Shown here piece by piece: positions 1-6,223 of a DNA stretch of 15,509 nt. The stretch's first letter is position 1. Every line of letters begins with the position of its first letter. Location: NCBI GenBank assembly GCA_023399095.1, contig JAEWQS010000183.1, forward strand, positions 1 to 15,509. Reading direction: 5' to 3'. The notes under the pieces are model-generated. The model was not told the DNA's origin, did not search any database, and was given only the letters and a program-made list of their open reading frames with translations. The translations under genes and the position numbers were made by a program. The DNA comes from Bacillota bacterium (GTDB lineage Bacteria; Bacillota; Clostridia; Christensenellales; SZUA-584).

Positions 1-313
1 TCGCTATGAGCAGCTTGTCGTAAGTCACGCTTTTGCCGTTATCCAGCGCCACTTTTTTGGCCTTGGGGTCAATTGAGACCGCCTTGCGTCCAAACATCGC
101 GGTCACGTTGTTCTTCTCGTAAAAATCCTTCTTGCGGTAAACCATGTTGTCCGGCTTCACCTTGCCCGCAAGATAGTAGGAGATCAGCGGACGCGAGTAC
201 ACATGATGCGTCTCGTCCGAAATCACTGTGATGGAACCGTTTTTATCACATTTACGCAGCCCTTCGATGCAGCCGACGGCGGCGGCGGAATTGCCGATAA
301 TCACATATTTCAT
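1..313 (-). CDS. FAD-dependent NAD(P)-disulfide oxidoreductase, N-terminal part (cut by window edge)
   Basis: The first 104 codons of a flavoprotein that runs off the left edge. It opens with a beta-strand and a Rossmann-type loop (VIIGNSAAAVG, residues 4-14), the form of the FAD-binding glycine motif found in the rubredoxin reductase/NirB-type oxidoreductases. SRPLISYYLAGK at about 40-51 is also typical of that group. The ATG at 313-311 overlaps the TGA of the ferredoxin gene upstream (ATGA), and AGGGGGG lies 7 nt before it, so the start is firm and translation is probably coupled. By position it is the likely flavin electron-input subunit of the glutamate synthase, taking electrons from NAD(P)H or passing them through the Fe-S subunit; that role is inferred. 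The NAD(P) domain and C-terminus lie outside the window. Confidence 0.88.
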   Translation of the reverse strand, partial: MKYVIIGNSAAAVGCIEGLRKCDKNGSITVISDETHHVYSRPLISYYLAGKVKPDNMVYRKKDFYEKNNVTAMFGRKAVSIDPKAKKVALDNGKSVTYDKLLIA

Positions 314-762
314 AGCGATTCCCCCCTATCTTCATACTTGAGCGCGTTGTTCGGGCAGTGCTTCACGCATTCGGGCTCGCCCATAGCCGCGCACAGGTCG
401 CACTTGGCGGCCACTTTCTTTTTGCCCTCGTCGCGCACGATCGCGCCGAACGGACACGCGAGCACACACGTCCAGCAGCCCACGCAACGCTCTGTCTCAT
501 TGAGCACGAGACCCGTTTCGGGATCCTTCTGCATCGCGCCCGTGATGCACGCCTGCACGCACTTGGGATCGTCGCAGTGTCGGCACTGAAGCGCAAAGTT
601 GACCTTGTTGCCCGTCTCGATATGCAGCCGCTCCACAGGGCGCGGATTTTCGAGCTTGTGCGCTTTGATGATATCAAGTGTCTGGGAATGCGATGTGCGG
701 CAATAAACCTTGCACAAACCGCATGCGAGACACCATTTTTCGTCAGCATAAACTTTTTTCAT
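310..762 (-). CDS. Polyferredoxin subunit with four [4Fe-4S] cluster motifs, glutamate synthase-associated
   Basis: A 150-residue soluble electron-transfer protein of the HycB/DmsB-like ferredoxin type. Sixteen cysteines fall into four sets: 11/14/17/21, 60/63/68/72, 93/96/99/103 and 121/124/132/136, enough for four [4Fe-4S] clusters. No signal peptide or membrane segment is visible, so it should act in the cytoplasm. It starts at ATG 762 behind a GGGGG ribosome-binding site, 15 nt after the synthase core gene ends, and its stop codon overlaps the start of the FAD oxidoreductase. This places it as the electron relay between the flavoprotein and the synthase. That is inference from gene order; a ferredoxin serving another oxidoreductase is the alternative. 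Proteins of this type are often annotated only as 4Fe-4S dicluster-domain proteins. Confidence 0.88.
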   Translation of the reverse strand: MKKVYADEKWCLACGLCKVYCRTSHSQTLDIIKAHKLENPRPVERLHIETGNKVNFALQCRHCDDPKCVQACITGAMQKDPETGLVLNETERCVGCWTCVLACPFGAIVRDEGKKKVAAKCDLCAAMGEPECVKHCPNNALKYEDRGESL

Positions 763-777
763 TGATTAAACCCCCGT

Positions 778-2283
778 CTATTCTCCGGCATGCTTGATGC
801 CAAGAACATCAAGTTCCTTTTGGTTCAGACCCACACCGCGCAGCATCAGCCGGTTGCCGCGAAGGCTCTCGATGGCGTTAATGCCCATGCCGCCCAGCAT
901 TTCTTCGATTTCATGCTTCCATGCGCTGATGAGGTTCACCAGCCGCTCGTATGCAATGTCCGGATTGAGGCGCTTGACAAGATCGTCGCGCTGTGTGGCA
1001 ATACCCCAGTTGCACTTACCGGTATAGCAGTTCTGGCACATATGGCAGCCGATTGCCAGCAGCGCGGAGGAACCGATGTAGCACGCGTCCGCACCCAGCG
1101 CAATCGCCTTGACGATGTCGGCGCTGTTACGCACACTGCCCGCCACCACGAGGGAGACCTGATGCCGTATGCTTTCTTCCCTGAGCCGCTGATCCACCGC
1201 GGCCAATGCCAGCTCAATCGGGATACCCACGTTGTCACGCACGCGCTGCGGCGCAGCGCCCGTACCGCCACGGAAACCGTCGATGGCAATCACATCTGCA
1301 CCGGCTCTTGCGATACCCGACGCGATAGCGGGAGCGTTATGTACCGCCGCAATCTTGACGGAAACCGGCTTTGTATAATTCGTCGCTTCCTTGAGCGAGT
1401 AAATCAACTGACGCAGATCCTCGATTGAATAAATATCGTGGTGCGGAGCGGGAGAAATCGCGTCGCTGCCCTGCGGTATCATACGCGCCATCGAAACCTG
1501 CTCGCCCACCTTTTCGCCGGGTAGATGCCCGCCGATGCCGGGTTTTGCGCCCTGACCGATCTTGATCTCGAGCATCGCACCCGCGTTGAGATATTCGGCA
1601 TGCACGCCGAAACGTCCCGACGCCACCTGCACGATGGTGTTGGCACCGTATTGATAGAATTCCTTCGCAAGGCCGCCCTCGCCTGTATTATAGAGTATGC
1701 CAAGCTCTGTCGCCGCGCGCGCAAGCGCCTCGTGCGCGTTGCGGGAAATGGAACCGAACGACATCGCGGAGAACATCACAGGCACTGACAGCTTTACCTG
1801 CGGCGGCATTTTTGTTAGCAGCTTTCCGTCCTTGTCAAACTCGAGCTTTTCGGGCTTGCGGCCCAGGATAACGCCTGTCTCCATGGGTTCGCGAAGCGGG
1901 TCGATAGACGGGTTCGTCACCTGTGAAGCGTTAATCAGCATCTTGTCCCAGTAAATCGGGAACGGCTTGGGGTTGCCCATGCCCGTTAGCAGCACGCTGC
2001 CAGTAGCTGCCTGCTTATATATTTCCTTAATTGTGTTGCTCGTCCAGTTTGCGTTGGGCTTAAACTCCAGATCGTTCACGTGGATCTTGAGCGCACGCGT
2101 GGGGCAAAGTGCGACACAGCGATGGCAGTTGACGCATTTTGCTTCGTCCGCAACCATTTTGCCTGTGTCGGGGTCCAGCTTATGCACCTCGTTGGCACAC
2201 TGCTTGGCACACACTTCACACTGTATGCATCTATTTTCATCTCTTTCGACCAGATAATCCGGCCAGCCAAGTTGTAAACTCAT
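778..2283 (-). CDS. gltB: Glutamate synthase, FMN-binding core subunit with N-terminal 2x[4Fe-4S] domain
   Basis: A 501-residue stand-alone synthase domain. In this family it reduces 2-iminoglutarate, formed from 2-oxoglutarate and glutamine-derived ammonia, to glutamate on FMN. The N-terminus holds two ferredoxin motifs (Cys 19/22/25/29 and 50/53/56/60). The (beta/alpha)8 barrel follows from about residue 160, with MSFGSIS, NTGEGG and GGTGAAP loops expected at the FMN site. CHMCQNC plus TGKCNWG near residues 415-428 corresponds to the [3Fe-4S] loop of large GltB, followed by the typical GIATQ. Large bacterial GltB fuses GATase, this domain and a GXGXG domain in one chain of about 1,500 residues; here they are separate genes. 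The ATG at 2283 overlaps the GATase stop (ATGA) and has GGAGG 8 nt upstream. No GXGXG-domain gene is inside the window; it may lie beyond the left edge. Confidence 0.95.
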   Translation of the reverse strand: MSLQLGWPDYLVERDENRCIQCEVCAKQCANEVHKLDPDTGKMVADEAKCVNCHRCVALCPTRALKIHVNDLEFKPNANWTSNTIKEIYKQAATGSVLLTGMGNPKPFPIYWDKMLINASQVTNPSIDPLREPMETGVILGRKPEKLEFDKDGKLLTKMPPQVKLSVPVMFSAMSFGSISRNAHEALARAATELGILYNTGEGGLAKEFYQYGANTIVQVASGRFGVHAEYLNAGAMLEIKIGQGAKPGIGGHLPGEKVGEQVSMARMIPQGSDAISPAPHHDIYSIEDLRQLIYSLKEATNYTKPVSVKIAAVHNAPAIASGIARAGADVIAIDGFRGGTGAAPQRVRDNVGIPIELALAAVDQRLREESIRHQVSLVVAGSVRNSADIVKAIALGADACYIGSSALLAIGCHMCQNCYTGKCNWGIATQRDDLVKRLNPDIAYERLVNLISAWKHEIEEMLGGMGINAIESLRGNRLMLRGVGLNQKELDVLGIKHAGE

Positions 2284-3368
2284 AGGTTATCCTCCACCAG
2301 TCCTATAATTGGTTCTCCGCCGCGGGGCGCCCAGACCCTGTCGGGGTTTGCACAAATAATGCGGATGGCCGCTTCTTCACTTGCGATATACAGCATTTCG
2401 TCCTTTTCCGCCGCCACGAGAGATCTAAGCTTGATTCTGTCATTAAGCGCCAGCATACCGCCCTCAAAACCAAGTATGATGGAGAAAGGCCCGTTCACAA
2501 GTGCCGAACCGTAAACGCCGCGTATCGCTTCGAATTTGCGCTTCTCTTCATCGTTGAAAAGCTCGATTTCACGCCAGAATGGCGCCGCAACCACGTTAAC
2601 GGCTTCCTTTAGCGACATGCCATGCTTGCGCACAAGCAGGTCGAACAAATAAGTGATGACCTCTGTATCCGTCATCAATGTGCATTTATAGCCAAACATT
2701 TCGACAAAACGCCTGTTGGCATCGTACGACGATATTTCACCGTTGTGCACAATCGACCAGTTCAGCAATGTAAACGGATGCGCGCCGCCCCACCAGCCAG
2801 GTGTGTTGGTCGGGAATCGCCCGTGAGACGTCCAAAGATATGCGTTGTAGGTTTCGAGCTTGAAAAATCGTCCGATGTCTTCAGGGAAGCCCACACCTTT
2901 AAAAGCGCCCATATTCTTTCCTGACGAAAAAACATAAGCGCCTTTAAAACCTTCGTTGATTTTAAAAACAAATTGGGCGACATATTCTTGCTCGTCAAGA
3001 CCGGACTTATCAAGTCTTTTTTTACGCGGATAAACAAAGTAACGCCATATCAAAGGGCTCGAAGGAATCTCCTTGCTCTTTCTTGTGGGAATCACTTCTG
3101 CTTTTTCTATTTCAAAGTGATGCTCAATAAATTCGTCTACCTTCGTTTTGGCAGCGATATCGTCATAGAACAAATGCAATGCGTAAAGCTCTGCATATTC
3201 AGGATAGATTCCATAGCCTGCAAATCCGCCGCCAAGACCATTGCTTCTGTCATGCATCAGCTCTATCGATTTAATAATGGATTCGCCTGAGAACCGCTTT
3301 CCATGTCGGTTTAATATGCCGCTTATGGCACAACCGGACGGTATCCTTACTTGCCCCTCTTTTACCAT
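2280..3368 (-). CDS. Glutamate synthase glutamine amidotransferase (class II GATase) subunit
   Basis: A 362-residue class II (Ntn-type) glutaminase that should release ammonia from glutamine for the synthase core encoded next. Visible family landmarks: SHGRFPTN at 181-188 (substrate arginine 184), HNGEI at 208-212 and TDTEV at 233-237. The only cysteine in the expected N-terminal context is Cys13 in IPSGCAISG, so the enzyme probably needs removal of the first 12 residues to expose the catalytic cysteine, as in GltB and PurF propeptides; cleavage is inferred. The ATG at 3368 is preceded by GGGGGAG with a 5-6 nt gap, and the promoter lies about 160 bp upstream, so no longer start is likely. It is the first gene of the operon, overlapping the core subunit by 4 nt. 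It resembles the GATase proteins of split, archaeal-type glutamate synthases. Confidence 0.92.
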   Translation of the reverse strand: MVKEGQVRIPSGCAISGILNRHGKRFSGESIIKSIELMHDRSNGLGGGFAGYGIYPEYAELYALHLFYDDIAAKTKVDEFIEHHFEIEKAEVIPTRKSKEIPSSPLIWRYFVYPRKKRLDKSGLDEQEYVAQFVFKINEGFKGAYVFSSGKNMGAFKGVGFPEDIGRFFKLETYNAYLWTSHGRFPTNTPGWWGGAHPFTLLNWSIVHNGEISSYDANRRFVEMFGYKCTLMTDTEVITYLFDLLVRKHGMSLKEAVNVVAAPFWREIELFNDEEKRKFEAIRGVYGSALVNGPFSIILGFEGGMLALNDRIKLRSLVAAEKDEMLYIASEEAAIRIICANPDRVWAPRGGEPIIGLVEDNL

Positions 3369-3522
3369 TTATTCTCCCCCTCGGATATTCAGTTGCGTTT
3401 CTCGAATGCTAAAAACGCCCGCGATAAAATAAAGACGCCAACAGGACCTGTGGAACAAGTCGCAAGAAATGTTCGATCATTTTCAGTATTTAATGACGGA
3501 ATTAACCATTCCCCATGTTAGC
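3369..3522 (-). promoter_or_regulatory. Long 5' leader of the glutamate synthase mRNA, weak hairpins
   Basis: A leader of about 150 nt is long for a simple ribosome-binding-site leader. An 8-bp hairpin is present at 3395-3418 (GCGTTTTT paired with AGAAACGC around the loop AGCATTCG, one G-T pair), about 30 nt before the start codon. A 5-bp hairpin (GGAAT/ATTCC) lies at 3500-3514. No T-box AGGGTGG signature, clear ANTAR hexaloop pair or intrinsic terminator was found, so the control mechanism is unknown and may be absent. Confidence 0.35.
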
Positions 3523-3528
3523 TGTATC

Positions 3529-3557
3529 ATTATACTATCTGCCTTTTGAAAAATCAA
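3529..3557 (-). promoter_or_regulatory. Sigma-A promoter of the glutamate synthase operon
   Basis: On the minus strand TTGATT (3557-3552) is separated by 17 nt from a perfect TATAAT (3534-3529). Predicted transcription start is near 3522, which leaves a leader of about 150 nt before the GATase ATG. Confidence 0.8.
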
Positions 3558-3817
3558 TAGCAAATAGACGTAAATTTGCATGATTACAAAATAATAATTG
3601 CAATATAAATAGAATACGAGCAAAAAGGTTGTAAAAAGAGCACACAATTGAAATTGCAAAACAACAATCTTGCAATTATGTTACCAACGAATATATACAA
3701 AGATAGATTGGCATAATAATACATTCATAAGATATGCAATTACCGAACAAAATAAAGCTGTAAAACAAAATTCGAACCGCTTGCAGCCGGAGTTTAAAGT
3801 GTGTTTTTAAGAATACT
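3558..3817. other. AT-rich gene-free stretch
   Basis: About 260 bases, strikingly AT-rich compared with the flanking coding DNA, with no credible ORF on either strand. It separates the leftward glutamate synthase promoter from the candidate RNA. A possible rightward promoter is TTGCAA (3670-3675), 16 nt, TATATA (3692-3697); it is one of several chance-like matches in AT-rich sequence, so confidence in it is low. No closer good promoter for the RNA was seen. Confidence 0.5.
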
Positions 3818-4035
3818 TGAAAAAAGCCGATGAGGCGAGTCGGGTGACTTGCCGGCGGCGAAGCGGAAAGATAGTGTCAAGGATATGCGCGTAGAAGTTA
3901 ACGCGCGAGGGTCGATTTGCGCTTGCTGGCAGCGGAGCCGGTTGTCCGTTTTCTGCCAGAATCCGTACGCGGGATTTCCGTACAGACCCTTTCAGAATAG
4001 ATGCACATTAAGCAGTGGGGAGAATGCGTTTTACT
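3818..4035 (+). ncRNA. Candidate structured non-coding RNA (possibly raiA/ARRPOF-like)
   Basis: A GC-richer block of about 215 nt inside an AT-rich, gene-free interval. Helices seen directly: 3836-3841/3846-3851 (6 bp, GGGT loop); GCCG 3826-3829 with CGGC at 3853-3856 or 3856-3859; 3887-3892/3901-3906 (GCGCGT/ACGCGC, 8-nt loop); 3926-3932/3953-3959 (CTGGCAG/CTGCCAG) with an inner CGGA/TCCG helix; and a long-range AGGGTC 3908-3913/GACCCT 3985-3990 that encloses the last hairpin and a pseudoknot. The pseudoknot is AATCC 3960-3964 with GGATT 3972-3976, interleaved with GTACG 3965-3969 and CGTAC 3979-3983. Unpaired parts are purine-rich (GGAAAGATAG, AGAAGTTA). Plus strand is preferred because a strong hairpin terminator follows at 4043-4078, whereas on the minus strand that terminator would separate it from ktrA. 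The size, compact pseudoknotted fold and clostridial host fit the raiA (ARRPOF) RNA class, but I cannot confirm the family. Ends are approximate. It does not look like tmRNA, SRP RNA, RNase P RNA or 6S RNA. Confidence 0.6.
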
Positions 4036-4038
4036 TAC

Positions 4039-4078
4039 AAAAAGCAGCGGCGCGGTACAAAAATACCGCGCTGTTGTT
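4039..4078 (-). terminator. Intrinsic terminator of ktrA, probably bidirectional
   Basis: A 15-bp hairpin (4043-4057 with 4064-4078, several G-T pairs at the base, loop CAAAAA) whose inner 8 bp are GCGCGGTA/TACCGCGC. On the minus strand it is followed by TTTTT (4043-4039) and lies 15 nt past the ktrA stop. On the plus strand a weaker T-rich run follows the inner stem (GTTGTTATTTGT), so it can also end the rightward candidate RNA. Confidence 0.85.
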
Positions 4079-4092
4079 ATTTGTCATAGTAT

Positions 4093-4755
4093 TTACTGGA
4101 TAATGACCTCAAGCTTTGAGATACTGTCTTTATTGCCTGCGACGATAAGTGTATCCCCTTTTTCCAGAATATCCGCGCCATGCGGGGAGGTGTTAATTTC
4201 CTGATTATGCTTCTTGATCGCAATGATGTTCACACCATATTTCTGCCGGAAATTGAGCCCGCTTAGGTCCTCGCCGAGCCAGCTGTCAACAACGGCTATA
4301 TCCATGATACGAAGGTCTCCTGCTATCTCCACATAATCAAGCACGCCCGAATCGGCAAGATTGTGCGCCACACGCATGCCCATATCGCGCTCAGGGAAAA
4401 CCACCTTGTCTGCACCCGTTTTTCGCAAGACCTTTGCATGAAGTTCGTTTTGCGCTTTGGCAAGCACGAAATCGACACCCATTTCTTTGCACAGCATCGT
4501 GATAAGTATGCTGGCCTGCATATTCGCGCCCATTGTCACAACGGCCACATCGAAGTTCTTAAGGCCGAGCGCAGCCAGGGACTTTTCATCCGTGGCGTCT
4601 GCTTGTACGGCGTGCGTCACGAAAGGAGCCACCTCATTGATAAGGTCAGCGTCACTGTCGACGGCGAGAACCTCTTTGCCGAGGTTCGTCAGGCATTTTG
4701 CGACGCTCTGTCCGAAACGCCCCATTCCGATGACAATAAACTGTTTTTTAGCCAT
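4093..4755 (-). CDS. ktrA: Potassium uptake regulatory subunit KtrA/TrkA family (RCK domain)
   Basis: A 220-residue cytoplasmic ring-forming subunit that binds nucleotides and gates the KtrB channel-like transporter. The N-terminal RCK_N Rossmann fold has GMGRFG (GxGxxG, residues 10-15) and an acidic residue, Asp33, at the end of the second strand, as expected for NAD(H)/ATP/ADP binding. The C-terminal RCK_C/TrkA_C domain covers about 138-220 (from YVEIAG to the end) and is the usual site of cyclic-di-AMP binding in Bacillota KtrA/KtrC; that is family knowledge, not shown here. Length matches KtrA/KtrC (about 220), not the duplicated TrkA of proteobacteria (about 450). Its ATG comes 1 nt after the ktrB stop, with AGGA inside the end of ktrB, so translation is probably coupled. 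KtrA and KtrC cannot be told apart from sequence alone. Confidence 0.94.
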   Translation of the reverse strand: MAKKQFIVIGMGRFGQSVAKCLTNLGKEVLAVDSDADLINEVAPFVTHAVQADATDEKSLAALGLKNFDVAVVTMGANMQASILITMLCKEMGVDFVLAKAQNELHAKVLRKTGADKVVFPERDMGMRVAHNLADSGVLDYVEIAGDLRIMDIAVVDSWLGEDLSGLNFRQKYGVNIIAIKKHNQEINTSPHGADILEKGDTLIVAGNKDSISKLEVIIQ

Positions 4756-4756
4756 A

Positions 4757-6136
4757 TTATCCTACCATAAACCTTTCTTCCGGATATCGTATGTTGTCCT
4801 TGCCATTGCGAGACCGGACGGCCAGCGCCACGACAAGCGTCATCAATCCCACACGACCCACGAACATGACAAAAATCAAAATAAAGCGGCTTGCGATGCT
4901 CAGCATCGGCGTCAGTCCCGCGGAGAGACCCACTGTGCCAAACGCGGATACCACTTCAAAAATAATATTTTCAAAAGTAAACAGACCGCCCCGTTGTCCT
5001 TCAATGCCCATCAAAGCAAAACAGGCGACCAGAACGACAATAAAAGCGAGCAGCGTGATGGTTAACGCACGCCGTACCGTTTCTGTTGCGACACGCCTGT
5101 CCATTGCGGTGACGTCTTGTTTGCCGCGTATGCTTGCCAGCAGGAACAGCATCACGATAGTAAATGTCGTCGTTTTGATACCGCCGCCCGTGCCGGCGGG
5201 GGAAGCGCCGATAAACATCAGTATAACCACAACGAATTTGGTTACGGGGAGCAGGAAATTCTGATCGATTGTGGCAAAACCGGCAGTACGCGGCGTGATG
5301 GCCTGAAACAGTCCGTTTAGCAGCTTTTGGCCAAAGCTCATGTTTCCCAGTGTATTGGGGTTGCCCTGCTCAAAAGAAAAGATAGCCACAAAGCCCAGCA
5401 GTATGAGTATTGTGGTGATAGAAAGCACGAGCTTTGTATATCGGGAGAGTGCTTCGCGTTTGCGTATGCGCGTGGGGCTCATTATCTGGCTGATGACCAC
5501 AAAGCCAAGGCCTCCGGAAATAATCAAAAAGCTCAGCGTGAGAACCACCACAGGATCATTTGCAAACATGGTAAAACTCGAATAAGCCTTGGATACAGGC
5601 CCAAGAATATCATAGCCCGCGTTGCAAAAAGCCGAGATGGCGTGAAAGAGGCTGAAATAAATGCCTTTATCTACGCCAAAAACAGGAATAAAGCGTGTGG
5701 CCAACAACACTGCGCCGAGCAGCTCGGCTGCAAGCGTGACCTTTAGCACCTTGAGTATGATTTTAACAAGACCGGAAAGATCAAATTCGTTGAATGTCTC
5801 TTTAATAATCATGCGCTCGCTGAGCGTAATGCGCTTACCTATCAGAAGAAAAGCGAATGACATGACGGTCATCACCCCAAGGCCGCCGGCCTGTATCATC
5901 AGTATTATGACGATCTGGCCGAACAATGAAAACGTGGTTCCCGTGTCCGTAACAACCAAACCGGTGACGCATACGGCAGACGTTGAAGTGAAAAGCGCAT
6001 CAATATAGCGCAAAGGTTTACCGCTGCGCGTGGCGAAGGGAAGAGACAACAATATCGATCCCAATAGAATAAGAATGAGAAAACTAAGGATAATGATTTG
6101 TGCCGGCTGAAGCTTCACATCGCGTAGCGTTTTCAT
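4757..6136 (-). CDS. ktrB: Potassium uptake protein KtrB (TrkH/KtrB family)
   Basis: A 459-residue membrane K+ (Na+-coupled) transporter built from four M-P-M repeats. The four filter/pore loops are visible: TSAVCVTG (52-59), SAFCNAGYD (167-175), TPRTAGF (281-287) and SAFGTVGLS (397-405), each with the conserved filter glycine. GASPAGTGGGIKTTT (310-324) matches the intramembrane gating loop of KtrB. I start at ATG 6136, not the in-frame GTG at 6151: AAGGTGG (6154-6148) is a ribosome-binding site for the ATG, and the promoter -10 at 6169-6164 puts transcription start near 6157, too close for the GTG. Length fits KtrB (about 450). The next gene, ktrA, supplies the regulatory ring. Confidence 0.95.
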   Translation of the reverse strand: MKTLRDVKLQPAQIIILSFLILILLGSILLSLPFATRSGKPLRYIDALFTSTSAVCVTGLVVTDTGTTFSLFGQIVIILMIQAGGLGVMTVMSFAFLLIGKRITLSERMIIKETFNEFDLSGLVKIILKVLKVTLAAELLGAVLLATRFIPVFGVDKGIYFSLFHAISAFCNAGYDILGPVSKAYSSFTMFANDPVVVLTLSFLIISGGLGFVVISQIMSPTRIRKREALSRYTKLVLSITTILILLGFVAIFSFEQGNPNTLGNMSFGQKLLNGLFQAITPRTAGFATIDQNFLLPVTKFVVVILMFIGASPAGTGGGIKTTTFTIVMLFLLASIRGKQDVTAMDRRVATETVRRALTITLLAFIVVLVACFALMGIEGQRGGLFTFENIIFEVVSAFGTVGLSAGLTPMLSIASRFILIFVMFVGRVGLMTLVVALAVRSRNGKDNIRYPEERFMVG

Positions 6137-6163
6137 GACAGACTGATCCACCTTTTCGCGCTC

Positions 6164-6191
6164 ATTATAGCATACATGAAGGTTGTGTCAA
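6164..6191 (-). promoter_or_regulatory. Promoter of ktrB-ktrA
   Basis: On the minus strand a perfect TTGACA (6191-6186), 16-nt spacer and perfect TATAAT (6169-6164). Predicted start near 6157 gives a leader of about 20 nt before ATG 6136 and argues against the upstream GTG start. Confidence 0.88.
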
Positions 6192-6223
6192 AGATCATAT
6201 AACCTAACGCGCACAGTAATGCG

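Noticed and set aside
790..1428. Long plus-strand frames opposite the glutamate synthase core gene (for example 212 codons here, 135 codons at 358-765)
   Set aside because: They are antisense shadows of well-conserved genes and show no recognisable protein features.
3769..3792. A TTCGAAC sequence resembling a tRNA T-loop on the minus strand
   Set aside because: The flanking bases do not form a T-stem, and no anticodon arm, acceptor stem or CCA end fits around it.
3849..4103. An 84-codon plus-strand frame (and a 67-codon one at 4001-4204)
   Set aside because: They overlay the RNA helices and the terminator hairpin, have no clear ribosome-binding site, and the second runs into ktrA antisense. 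The sequence is better explained as structured RNA.
6137..6151. GTG start for ktrB five codons upstream
   Set aside because: It would lie about 6 nt from the predicted mRNA 5' end and overlaps the ribosome-binding site that serves ATG 6136.
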